From NCBI GenBank assembly GCA_029880325.1, contig JAOUOP010000039.1:1-64000 (forward strand): a stretch of 64,000 bases of DNA, given 5' to 3'. Positions within the stretch are counted from its first letter, which is position 1. Every line of letters starts with the position of its first letter. Shown here piece after piece: positions 27,133-34,993 of the stretch. The position numbers and the translations under genes were made by a program. This stretch comes from Myxococcales bacterium (GTDB lineage Bacteria > Myxococcota_A > Polyangia > Polyangiales > JAFGIB01). The notes under the pieces were generated by a model, which searched no databases, was not told the DNA's origin, and saw only the letters and a list, made by a program, of their open reading frames with translations.

Positions 27133-28647
27133 ATGGTCAGCTCCTCCGTCGCCTTCGCCATCGCATTGATCGTGGTTATCACGACCACGCCGATGGTGCG
27201 GCGGTTGGCGGTTTCCATGGGCGCCATGGACCATCCGGGCGAGCGCCGAGCCCACGCCGGGTCGATCCCGCGGCTCGGGGGGCTGGCGATCATCGTCGGC
27301 TTCTTCATGCCGCTGTTGCTGCTCTTCGGACTGGAGACCCAGGTTGCCCAACATTTCTTCTCGAGCCCTCAGCTAACAGTCGGCTTGGTCTCCGGCGGCC
27401 TGTTGATGGGAAGCTTGGGAGTCTTTGACGACATCCGAGGTGTACGCGCCTGGCACAAACTCTGGGTGCAGCTTGCGGCCGCCGGCATCGCCTTCGCCTG
27501 CGGCTTTCGCATCCAGGGGGTCGCCCTGCCCTTCGTCGGCAACCTGGACATGGGAATCTTCGCGCTGCCGGTGACGATCCTGTGGGTCGTCGCCATCGTC
27601 AATGCCCTGAACTTGATCGACGGCCTCGATGGCCTGGCCGGCGGCGTGGCCTTCTTCGCCTGCATCACCAACTTCGCCGTCGGGGCCCTGCACGGCGATG
27701 TGCTGGTGATGTTGCTGTCGGCCAGCCTCGGCGGCGCGCTGCTGGGCTTTCTGCTCTACAACTTCAACCCCGCCAGCATCTTCATGGGCGACACCGGGAG
27801 CCTCTTTCTTGGCTTCGTGCTGGCGACCACATCCATCCTGGGCGCGTCGGTGAAGAGTTCCACGGCGGTGGCGATCCTGGTGCCGCTGATCGCCCTGGGC
27901 GTGCCCATCATGGACACGCTCTTCGCCATGGGCCGGCGCTTTCTCGAGCGGCGCCCCATCTTTGCCCCCGACAAGGGGCACATCCACCACCGGCTGTTGG
28001 CCATGGGCCTGACCCACCGCCGCGCCGTGCTGATCCTCTACGGGCTTTCGATCCTGCTGACCACCAGCGCAATCCTGATCGCCATGGGTCGCAACTGGGA
28101 GGTCGGGGGCGCCCTGCTGCTGCTGAGCATGGCGGCCATCGGCCTGGTGCGCGGTCTCGGTAACCTGCAAGCCGCCCTCAGGCGCTGGCAGCGCAAGGAA
28201 CGGCTGCGCAGTCCCACCGTGGAGCGCCTGCGCAAGGCCGTGCCGATTTTTGCCCATCGCATCGTCAGCGCGCGCGAGGCCGCTCATATCGCCAAGCTGC
28301 TCACGGACCTGGCGGAGGCCGCGGAACTGACCGCGCTCGAGCTGAGCGGGTTGGAGGCGGATGTCGCCGAGCATGAGTCCACTTCCACGCCCCCTGCCAG
28401 CAACTTCGCCTGGGTCTCCCCCGATGCGCCGCCCGAAGCGGAGCGGGACGAAGTCTCGGCGAGCTTCCCGCTGCCCACCCTGGCGGACAGCGCGCGCCTC
28501 ACCTTCGCCTGGCACAGCACCCGGGGCGACGTCAGCCCCGAGGCCGACATCCTCCTGCAGCTGATCGCCGACGCCGTCGAGACCCGCCTCACCCGCGCCG
28601 AAGCCGCCCGCACCGCGGTTTCCACCGGCCGCCTGCGCCCGGTCTGA
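27133..28647 (+). CDS. WecA/MraY-type undecaprenyl-phosphate glycosyl-1-phosphate transferase with C-terminal extension
   Basis: This protein starts lipid-linked glycan synthesis by moving a sugar-1-phosphate (GlcNAc-1-P in WecA) onto undecaprenyl phosphate. About residues 1-345 carry roughly ten helices with the family motifs: MDHPGERRAHAGSIPRLGGLAI, SLGVFDDIRGVRAWHKL (Mg-binding DD), NALNLIDGLDGLAGG (about 155), FMGDTGSLFLGF (about 218) and the cytoplasmic DKGHIHHRLL (about 282, substrate His cluster). The last 150 residues form a soluble cytoplasmic tail absent from Escherichia coli WecA; its function is unknown. I chose the ATG at 27133; a GTG at 27094 is possible. Its place after fcl-gmd suggests it starts the local repeat unit. 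Confidence 0.9.
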   Translation: MVSSSVAFAIALIVVITTTPMVRRLAVSMGAMDHPGERRAHAGSIPRLGGLAIIVGFFMPLLLLFGLETQVAQHFFSSPQLTVGLVSGGLLMGSLGVFDDIRGVRAWHKLWVQLAAAGIAFACGFRIQGVALPFVGNLDMGIFALPVTILWVVAIVNALNLIDGLDGLAGGVAFFACITNFAVGALHGDVLVMLLSASLGGALLGFLLYNFNPASIFMGDTGSLFLGFVLATTSILGASVKSSTAVAILVPLIALGVPIMDTLFAMGRRFLERRPIFAPDKGHIHHRLLAMGLTHRRAVLILYGLSILLTTSAILIAMGRNWEVGGALLLLSMAAIGLVRGLGNLQAALRRWQRKERLRSPTVERLRKAVPIFAHRIVSAREAAHIAKLLTDLAEAAELTALELSGLEADVAEHESTSTPPASNFAWVSPDAPPEAERDEVSASFPLPTLADSARLTFAWHSTRGDVSPEADILLQLIADAVETRLTRAEAARTAVSTGRLRPV

Positions 28648-28690
28648 GCGAGCCGACCGAGCGGCGGCCCGTGGCACCTCGGACCACCGG

Positions 28691-28864
28691 GAAAACGTCC
28701 CGGGAAAACGTCCTGGCAGCTTTTCTGACCCCGCTTTGCTGGCCTCCCTGCGAGGACCCGCCGCACCCTCGCCCCCCCTGACCGGATCGCCAAAAAACGT
28801 CCTGGCAGCTTTTCTGGCCCCAGTTTCCCCCCGGATTTCGCAAGAAAAAACGTCCTGGCAGCCT
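28691..28864. repeat. Three-copy 25-30 bp imperfect-palindrome repeat
   Basis: The unit AAAACGTCCTGGCAGC followed by TTTTCTG-CCCC occurs at 28704-28732 and 28792-28821, with a 3'-truncated copy at 28845-28864 and a ten-base half copy (GAAAACGTCC) at 28691-28700. Each full copy is an imperfect palindrome centred on CTGGCAG with AAAA/TTTT outer arms, so it could bind a dimeric regulator or form a hairpin. It fills the 298-bp gap between the WecA-like gene and the SNF2 helicase, and otherwise nothing is seen in this gap. Confidence 0.7.
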
Positions 28865-28945
28865 GGCGGGCAGCGCTTGGAGGCGCGCACGCCTTGTCGG
28901 TGGAGGGTCGCCGCGGTACCGGTTGCCGGCGATCGGCACAGGACC

Positions 28946-31675
28946 ATGGAGCAACTCTCTCTCGAAAGCGCGGGGGACGACCGCTGCCTGGTCGCTCGCT
29001 TGACTCCGGCCGGCTGCTTCGAGGTGCGCACGGTGGAGGCGGGCCCCGCTCCGCTGCTGCCGGCTCGGCTGACCGCGTCAATCCTGGAGGCCTTTGCCCA
29101 GGGCCAGGGCCGCGGGGTGCTGCATCTGGGGGCCGCGAACCTGTCAGCTGAGTTGCCTCCGTCGCTGGCCTTTCTGCGCGAGGTGGGTAAGGGCTTCGTC
29201 GCCCGCGTCTGCGGGGCGCTGGATCCGACCGACCCCGGATCGCTCGCCATTCCAGGGCCCGACCCCGAAGAGCTTTCCGCCCTGGCCGACAGCGCCCCTC
29301 CCATGCAGGGCGGCGAGCTGCTGAACCCGGCGCGCCTCGCGGCACTCTGGGGCGACCTCGCCACGGCCCTGACCGACGCGGCACGCGTCCACAAGGACGG
29401 CGTCCAGGGCTATCTGCGCGCCCACGATTCGGTCTGGAACGTGGTCGGCCGGGTGTGTCTGCATCTGGCGGAGAACAAGCGCGACCCGGAGTTGCCCTTC
29501 GCCTTCCTCGCCACCTACGTGCACAAGGTTTCGCGCCAGGCTCGCCCCCAGCACTTGCCCCTGGGCCAGGCCCTGCAGCAGTACGCCGGCGCCCGCAATC
29601 GCCAGAAGTTGCTCGCGCTGCTGTCGCCCCTGTCGCGCGCCGCCGAGCACAGCGAGCTGGTCGCCGAGCTGGTGGCGTCCGGCGACATCTATCACCCCCT
29701 TTCCTGGACGCCGGCCGAGGCCCACCGCTTTTTGCGCGAGGTGGCCCTCTTGGAGCAGGCCGGGCTGGTGGTTCGCCTGCCCGACTGGTGGAGCGCGAAG
29801 AATCCACCACGCCCGCAGGTCACGGTGTCGGTGGGAACCAAGGCCCCGTCGTCACTGGGCATGGAGGCGCTGCTGAGTTTCGATGTGCAGCTGAGCCTCG
29901 ATGGCAAGAAGCTCGGCAAGCGCGAAATCGATGCGCTGCTGGGTGCCAGCGAGGGCCTGGTGCTGATCAAGGGCCGCTGGGTCGAGGTCGATGCCGAGCA
30001 GCTGGCCGGCGTGCTCACCCACTGGCAAACGGCCCAGCAAAGGGCCCGGGAACACGGCATCAGCTTCGCAGAGGCCATGCGTACGCTGGCCGGCGCCAGC
30101 CTCGCGCCCCAGGACGATGCGCTGTCGGCCGCGCGCCCCCAGTGGTCCGAGGTGGTGGCCGGCAAGTGGCTGGCCAGCAAGCTCGAGGCCCTGCGCTCGA
30201 CCGACGCCGCGCCCCAGGATGCCCCCGACAGCGGTCTGCGCGCCGAGCTCCGCCCCTACCAGCAAAACGGCGTCCACTGGCTGCGAACACTGCAGCAGCT
30301 TCAGCTCGGCGGCTGCCTGGCCGACGACATGGGGCTGGGCAAGACGATCCAGGTGCTCGCCCTGTTCGCCGCCAACCGGCGCGACGGCACCCAGGGTACC
30401 GATCTGCTGGTGGTCCCCGCCTCGCTGATCGACAACTGGTGCCGCGAAGCCGAGCGCTTCGCCCCCGAGCTGAAGCTGCTGGTCGCCCACACCTCTCGGC
30501 TCCCGGCAGCCGAACTCAAGGCGCTGTCCAAGCAGCGAGTGGCCGCCCACCACGCGGTCATCACGACCTACGGCAGCGTCTCGCGCGTGCCCTGGCTCAA
30601 GAACTTCGCCTGGCGCAACGTGGTGCTCGACGAAGCCCAGGCCATCAAGAACCCCGCCGCCGGCCAGACCCGCGCCGTCAAGGCCCTTCATTCCCAGTGG
30701 CGACTGGCCCTGACCGGCACCCCGATCGAAAACCGCCTCGGCGACCTCTGGTCCCTGTTCGACTTTCTCAACCCGGGCCTCTTGGGCTCGGCCAAGGACT
30801 TCGGCGACCTGTGCAAGTCCATGGCCTCCGCCGGCCATGGCTACGCGCCCCTGCGCCGGCTGGTGCAGCCCTACATCCTACGCCGCCTCAAAACCGACAA
30901 GCGCGTCATCGATGACCTGCCCGACAAGACCGAGGTCACCGCCCACTGCCTGATGAGCAAGCGCCAGGCCGCCCTCTACCAACGCAGCGTCGACGAACTC
31001 GAGCACTCCTTGCGCAAGCTCGACGGCATCAAGCGCCGGGCCAACGTGCTGTCGTTTCTGATGCGCTTCAAACAGATCTGCAACCACCCTTCCCAGTGGC
31101 TGGGCGACGGCGAATACGAGGCCGCCGACAGCGGTAAGATGCAGCGGCTGCGCGAGATCTGCGAGCCCATCGCCGCACGCCAACAAAAGCTGCTGCTCTT
31201 TACCCAATTCCGCGAGATGACCGCCCCGCTTGCGAGCCACTTGAGCGATATCTTCGGCGGCTCCGGCCTGGTGCTCCACGGAGCCACCCCGGTCAAAAAG
31301 CGTCAGTTGATGGTCGAGCGCTTTCAGGCCGATCCCGAGATCCCCTTCATGGTGCTGTCCCTGAAGGCCGGCGGCACCGGGCTGAATCTGACGGCAGCAT
31401 CGCACGTGGTCCATTTTGACCGCTGGTGGAATCCCGCGGTCGAAGATCAGGCCACCGATCGCGCCTTTCGCATCGGCCAGAAAAACAACGTTCTGGTGCA
31501 CAAGTTCGTATGCCGCGGCACGGTCGAGGAGCGCATCGACGGGATGATCGCCGCCAAACGCCAGCTTTCCTCCGACGTCCTCGGCGCCGGAGCAGAGACC
31601 GCCGTCACCGAGATGAGCGACGAGGATCTACTCGATTTCGTCAGCCTCGATTTGAAGCGAGCCATTGAAGGATAA
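28946..31675 (+). CDS. SNF2-family DEAD/DEAH-box helicase (RapA/HepA-like)
   Basis: This 909-residue SF2 ATPase translocates on double-stranded DNA. After a 430-residue N-terminal region of unknown fold come the ATPase motifs: LRPYQQNGVHWL, GCLADDMGLGKTIQVLAL (Walker A, about 460), VVPASLIDNW, VLDEAQAIKN (DEAQ box, about 560), LTGTPIENRLGDLWSLFDFLNPGLLG (read as two adjacent motifs), then lobe 2 with LFTQFREM, VLSLKAGGTGLNLTAASHVVHFDRWWNPAVE and DRAFRIGQ. The start at 28946 gives MEQLSLES; the frame is open to 28736 through the repeat region. It is followed eight bases later by a SWIM zinc-finger gene, a recurrent pairing in bacteria. The cellular role (transcription recycling, repair or defence) is not fixed by sequence. 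Confidence 0.92.
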   Translation: MEQLSLESAGDDRCLVARLTPAGCFEVRTVEAGPAPLLPARLTASILEAFAQGQGRGVLHLGAANLSAELPPSLAFLREVGKGFVARVCGALDPTDPGSLAIPGPDPEELSALADSAPPMQGGELLNPARLAALWGDLATALTDAARVHKDGVQGYLRAHDSVWNVVGRVCLHLAENKRDPELPFAFLATYVHKVSRQARPQHLPLGQALQQYAGARNRQKLLALLSPLSRAAEHSELVAELVASGDIYHPLSWTPAEAHRFLREVALLEQAGLVVRLPDWWSAKNPPRPQVTVSVGTKAPSSLGMEALLSFDVQLSLDGKKLGKREIDALLGASEGLVLIKGRWVEVDAEQLAGVLTHWQTAQQRAREHGISFAEAMRTLAGASLAPQDDALSAARPQWSEVVAGKWLASKLEALRSTDAAPQDAPDSGLRAELRPYQQNGVHWLRTLQQLQLGGCLADDMGLGKTIQVLALFAANRRDGTQGTDLLVVPASLIDNWCREAERFAPELKLLVAHTSRLPAAELKALSKQRVAAHHAVITTYGSVSRVPWLKNFAWRNVVLDEAQAIKNPAAGQTRAVKALHSQWRLALTGTPIENRLGDLWSLFDFLNPGLLGSAKDFGDLCKSMASAGHGYAPLRRLVQPYILRRLKTDKRVIDDLPDKTEVTAHCLMSKRQAALYQRSVDELEHSLRKLDGIKRRANVLSFLMRFKQICNHPSQWLGDGEYEAADSGKMQRLREICEPIAARQQKLLLFTQFREMTAPLASHLSDIFGGSGLVLHGATPVKKRQLMVERFQADPEIPFMVLSLKAGGTGLNLTAASHVVHFDRWWNPAVEDQATDRAFRIGQKNNVLVHKFVCRGTVEERIDGMIAAKRQLSSDVLGAGAETAVTEMSDEDLLDFVSLDLKRAIEG

Positions 31676-31682
31676 CCTCAGC

Positions 31683-32747
31683 ATGAGCCGATTCAGCAGC
31701 TACGATTTCTACCCGCCCTACGTGCCAGTGGCCCAGCGACGGCGCGACGCCCAACGCCAGGCAGAGCGCTTGCGCAAGGCCGGAAAGACGCTCTCGCCGG
31801 TCACCGTCGCAGGCAACAGGATCGCCAAGAGCGTCTGGGGGCGCGCCTGGTGCGACAACCTCGAGTCCTACGGGGACTACGCAAGCCGCTTGCCCCGCGG
31901 TCGCAGCTACCTGCGCCACGGTAGCGTGGTCGACCTACAAATCGAGAAGGGAGGCGTGCACGCCCTGGTCAACGGAACCGAACTCTACAAGGTGTCCGTC
32001 AACATCGAAACCTTGCCAAAGGGGCGCTGGACGAAGCTCAAACAGCAGTGCGCCGGCCACATCGGCTCCCTGGTGGAACTGCTCGCGGGCAAAATCTCCC
32101 AATCCGTCATGGACATCGTATCCAATGGCCACGAGGGCCTGTTCCCGGCGCCCGACGAGATCCACTTCACGTGCTCCTGTCCCGACTGGGCCATCATGTG
32201 CAAGCACGTGGCCGCCACGCTCTACGGGGTCGGCGCGCGGCTCGATGAGCAGCCGGAGCTGCTGTTCGCCCTGCGAGGCGTGGACGCCTCGGAGCTGGTC
32301 GAAACCGCCGTACAACAGCCGGCCAGCCCACGCAGCCAACGCAAGGGCCGACTGCTCGACAACGATCACCTCTCCTCGATCTTCGGCGTGGACATCACGC
32401 CCAGCGACCAAAAAAACGCCGCCTCACCCCCAGAGGCAGCCGTGCGACGCAGCGCCAAGAAGAAGGTCACCAAGAAGAAGGTCACCAAGAAGAAGGTCAC
32501 CAAGAAGAAGGTCACCAAGAAGAAGGTCACCAAGAAGAAGGTCACCAAGAAGAAGGCCGCCAAGAAGAAGGTCGCCGAGAAGAAGGTCACCAAGAAGAAG
32601 GCCACCAAGAAGAAGGCCACCAAGAAGAAGGCCACCAAGAAGAAGGCCACAAAAAAGAAGGCCACAAAAAAGAAGGCCACCAAAAAGAAGGCCGCCAAGA
32701 AGAAGGCCGCCAGGAAGAAGGCCTATTCGCGGCTCTCAACGCCGTGA
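31683..32747 (+). CDS. SWIM zinc-finger protein with lysine-rich histone H1-like tail
   Basis: This 354-residue protein is the partner of the SNF2 helicase. Its first 160 residues include KSVWGRAWCDNLESYGDYASRL, a conserved segment of this family. The SWIM motif C-x-C...C-x-H is at about residues 164-175 (CSCPDWAIMCKHVAA), predicted to bind zinc and nucleic acid or protein. From about residue 258 to the end the sequence is 18 near-identical pentapeptides of KKKVT/KKKAT type, like eukaryotic H1 tails and the AlgP/HU-like tails of bacteria, and would bind DNA non-specifically. The ATG at 31683 was chosen; a TTG at 31665 overlaps the helicase end. The 3' end overlaps the convergent protease gene by 12 bp. 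Confidence 0.88.
   Translation: MSRFSSYDFYPPYVPVAQRRRDAQRQAERLRKAGKTLSPVTVAGNRIAKSVWGRAWCDNLESYGDYASRLPRGRSYLRHGSVVDLQIEKGGVHALVNGTELYKVSVNIETLPKGRWTKLKQQCAGHIGSLVELLAGKISQSVMDIVSNGHEGLFPAPDEIHFTCSCPDWAIMCKHVAATLYGVGARLDEQPELLFALRGVDASELVETAVQQPASPRSQRKGRLLDNDHLSSIFGVDITPSDQKNAASPPEAAVRRSAKKKVTKKKVTKKKVTKKKVTKKKVTKKKVTKKKAAKKKVAEKKVTKKKATKKKATKKKATKKKATKKKATKKKATKKKAAKKKAARKKAYSRLSTP
32455..32721 (+). repeat. 15-bp tandem repeat encoding KKKVT/KKKAT units
   Basis: About 18 direct copies of a 15-bp unit (AAGAAGAAGGTCACC and variants with GCCACC or GCCGCC) lie in frame inside the SWIM gene. The first six copies are nearly identical, so unit number is likely to vary by slippage or recombination without breaking the frame. 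Two blocks are visible: VT units first, AT units later, split by three AA/VA/EKKVT units. Confidence 0.9.
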
Positions 32748-33533
32748 CAGCAGTCGCGTCCGCGGTCGACGGGCGACGCCGAGACCGAGCAGCAGCGCAC
32801 CGATGGCCGTCCCCTTCCCTTTTCCGCCCCGGGCCGCGCCCACTGCACAACCGCCAGCATTTGGCACCGCTGCAGTTCCGGCGCTGAGTTCCGTGCCTCC
32901 GTAGATCGCCATCACCCCGGCCTCGTCGTCCTCCGACAGGGTGCGCTGGTGCCACTCGCCGGTGCCGATGGTGGGCCACATGGTCGCCTCCGGGTCGTCC
33001 TCGCTCTCCCCGAGCCCCAGCACATGACCGAACTCGTGGGCGAGCACCGCCGCCAGGTCGTGCACCGGCAGCGCAGCTGCCTCGGGCGATTCCTCGAGTA
33101 CGGCGAAACTGCGCTCGCCGTTGATGAGAATGTCGGCCCCGATGATGCGCCCATCGCTTCCGTAGGTGGTCACCGTGAGCGCCAACTTGTCGGCCTCATG
33201 GGGCCAGGGGTCGACCAGGTGGATGCCATTGCCGCGCCGCTCGGGGTCGTAGGGCGGCGGCGCCCCCGGAGCCAGTTCGATGTCGGGAGCGGTGCCGAAA
33301 CCACGCCAGGCGTCGGCGGCAATGCGCACCGCTGCCTGCGCCTTGGCTCGACCGTGGACCGCTGCGATCAGCGGGTCCATCCGAAACCGAATGGTGCCCT
33401 CCCGCCAGTGCACCGAGTGTCCGTGGGAACTCTGCTTGACCGTGTAGGCATGGGCGTCGGCGCTGCCAAACGCGAGTAAACCGAGCGTCATCAATAGCCC
33501 GGGGGCGACGTGGATCCGGCTGCAAGTAGGCAT
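32736..33533 (-). CDS. Secreted matrixin-like metalloprotease with MYXO-CTERM-like tail
   Basis: This 265-residue protein has a signal peptide (MPTCSRIHVAPGLLMTLGLLAFG...ADAHA), chosen by starting at the ATG at 33533. A matrixin-type zinc protease domain follows with VLAHEFGHVLGLGES (HExxHxxGxxE, about residues 172-183) and the Met-turn EATMWPTI. The third zinc-ligand position of the metzincin motif is Glu where His or Asp is usual. The C-terminus, after about residue 230, has Gly-Gly-Cys, then a small hydrophobic helix (GTAIGALLLGLGVA) and an Arg-rich end, the layout of a MYXO-CTERM sorting signal for cell-surface anchoring. It is probably surface-displayed; substrates are unknown. Its 3' end overlaps the SWIM gene. 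Confidence 0.85.
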   Translation of the reverse strand: MPTCSRIHVAPGLLMTLGLLAFGSADAHAYTVKQSSHGHSVHWREGTIRFRMDPLIAAVHGRAKAQAAVRIAADAWRGFGTAPDIELAPGAPPPYDPERRGNGIHLVDPWPHEADKLALTVTTYGSDGRIIGADILINGERSFAVLEESPEAAALPVHDLAAVLAHEFGHVLGLGESEDDPEATMWPTIGTGEWHQRTLSEDDEAGVMAIYGGTELSAGTAAVPNAGGCAVGAARGGKGKGTAIGALLLGLGVARRPRTRLLSRR

Positions 33534-33859
33534 CTCGACTCGGTCGATTTGCAGGGACCGTGCCGACGCCGCCCCGAACACTTTCGAACCCAAAACCCGG
33601 CACCTTCAGCTTCACCACACGTCCAGCGCTCGACCCATGTGGCGCCGTTGACCTCCTGGTTGGTGGAATGCACCACTGCCAGAGAAGCGACCGTCGACCT
33701 CCGTCGGCGCCGAAAACCTGGCCGGCAGCCCACTGCAGCCGCCCGGGAAGTGGCCAGCTTCGACCTCTGCTCGGAACTCCCCCCGTTGGCACGAGCCGTG
33801 CAGTTCCGAGACGACGTGATGCTGCCCTCCCCAGTCCCCACCTCAGACGGCCTTGCCCC
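33534..33859. other. Intergenic region between divergent protease and PilZ genes
   Basis: No gene is supported in these 326 bp. It carries the sigma-54 promoter match at 33787-33802 that serves the plus-strand PilZ gene. Nothing convincing was seen for the minus-strand protease. Confidence 0.5.
33787..33802 (+). promoter_or_regulatory. Sigma-54 (-24/-12) promoter match for the PilZ-GGDEF unit
   Basis: TGGCACG at 33787-33793, four bases, then GTGCA at 33798-33802. The -24 element equals the consensus TGGCACG; the -12 element differs by one base from TTGCA. The invariant GG and GC are correctly spaced. Predicted transcription start is about 33813, giving a 47-base leader to the GTG start at 33860. 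Confidence 0.65.
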
Positions 33860-34957
33860 GTGTACGTAATCGGCTTTGGTCCACTCGACGAGACCTGTCA
33901 GCGACGCCTGTACGACGCAACCGCGGCGACCGCCCTCGAGCTAACTTTGGAGCAAGGCTCCCGTGCCATGCGCCTGGTGGCCGATCGCAGCCACGCCCCC
34001 TGCGCCCTCGTCGCCCAGCGTCACGCCAATGTCCTGCTCGCCGCCTCCATGATCCGCACGAACCCCGAACTCAGAGGCACCGCGCTGATCGCCTTCGTGG
34101 AACGGCCCACCGACAGCGCCTTTCTGGCGGCCTTCGATGCCGGCGCCGACGACGCCGTGTTGCGCCACGACGGGTCCGGCCTGGAGCGGCGGCTGCGGCG
34201 GCTGGGCAGCTTCGAACAGGGCGACCGCCGCCACAGCCCCCAGCCGATGGCACGCCGCGCCCTGGTGGCCGCCCGCGACGGGCTGCAGCGACGTGGCATG
34301 GGCCTGACGCTGCGTCAGGCCGGCTTTGACGTGACCTTCGCCGCCACGCCCGACGACCTCAGCGAAGTCTCCAGGTCGCTGCCACCGGCCCTCTTCGTCA
34401 GCACCCCCAGCTTCCCCCCTCGTGGGGGCCAGGCGGCGCTGCAGACGGTACGTGAGGCGACCAGGCGCCCCGATCTTCCAGGGCTCATCCTATCCCTGGA
34501 CGGTTCGACGCCGGCGTTGGCGGCAGCCACCGCCCCCGGCCACCACCGCTCCCTGGCCTTCCTGGCCGAGCAACTGCTGCGCGCCAGCGGCCCGGGTGGC
34601 CCCGGCCGCCGCTCCGAGCGCGTTTTGCACCGGGTGATCTGCAGCTTTCGGCGTCCGGGCATGTACGAGCCCAACTACGCCTGCAGCCACGACATCAGCC
34701 GCGAAGGCATCTACATCCAGACCCTCGACGCCCCACCCGCAGGCACGACCATTTGGTTGGAAACCCGTACCCATGAGGGCACGCCCCTACATCTGCGTGG
34801 CAAGGTGACACGTAGTGCGCAGTCTCACCCCCGCGGCGCACTGCCGAAGGGTTTCGGCCTCGAGCTCGATCGCAAGACCGGACCGTCCAACGACCTACGA
34901 CGTTTCGCAGCGGCCTACGAACGACTCGCGCGAAGCCGCCGCTCGGGCCTACAATAA
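33860..34957 (+). CDS. c-di-GMP-binding PilZ protein with two degenerate receiver-like domains
   Basis: This 365-residue protein has two alpha/beta segments of receiver size (about 1-115 and 130-235). They lack the phosphate-accepting aspartate pattern. A C-terminal PilZ domain follows (about 245-360). The PilZ c-di-GMP residues are present: RRSER (R-x3-R) and HDISREGIYI (D-x-S-x2-G). It is a paralogue of the protein at 35969-37048, sharing the SREGIY...TLDxPP block, the GFGL end and the same domain order. I chose the GTG at 33860, because it aligns with the start of the paralogue and follows the sigma-54 promoter; the frame is open to 33560. It probably senses c-di-GMP from the cyclase encoded 36 bp downstream. 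The output partner is unknown. Confidence 0.75.
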   Translation: MYVIGFGPLDETCQRRLYDATAATALELTLEQGSRAMRLVADRSHAPCALVAQRHANVLLAASMIRTNPELRGTALIAFVERPTDSAFLAAFDAGADDAVLRHDGSGLERRLRRLGSFEQGDRRHSPQPMARRALVAARDGLQRRGMGLTLRQAGFDVTFAATPDDLSEVSRSLPPALFVSTPSFPPRGGQAALQTVREATRRPDLPGLILSLDGSTPALAAATAPGHHRSLAFLAEQLLRASGPGGPGRRSERVLHRVICSFRRPGMYEPNYACSHDISREGIYIQTLDAPPAGTTIWLETRTHEGTPLHLRGKVTRSAQSHPRGALPKGFGLELDRKTGPSNDLRRFAAAYERLARSRRSGLQ

Positions 34958-34993
34958 CCCTGGGTGCGCGCCGCCGGACCGCAACCCGAGCAC

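Noticed and set aside
28672..28688. TGGCAC at 28672 as a sigma-54 promoter for the helicase gene
   Set aside because: The -12 position does not contain GC at the required spacing. The same holds for TGGCAC at 32862.
28691..28864. The repeated 25-30 bp unit as a CRISPR array
   Set aside because: Only three copies with unequal spacing of about 88 and 53 bp, the last truncated, and no cas genes.
32366..32698. Minus-strand open frame of about 110 codons that would encode a Phe/Val/Leu-rich repeated membrane protein
   Set aside because: It is the antisense reading of the lysine-repeat codons of the SWIM gene (AAG read as CTT), so the hydrophobic repeat is an artefact.
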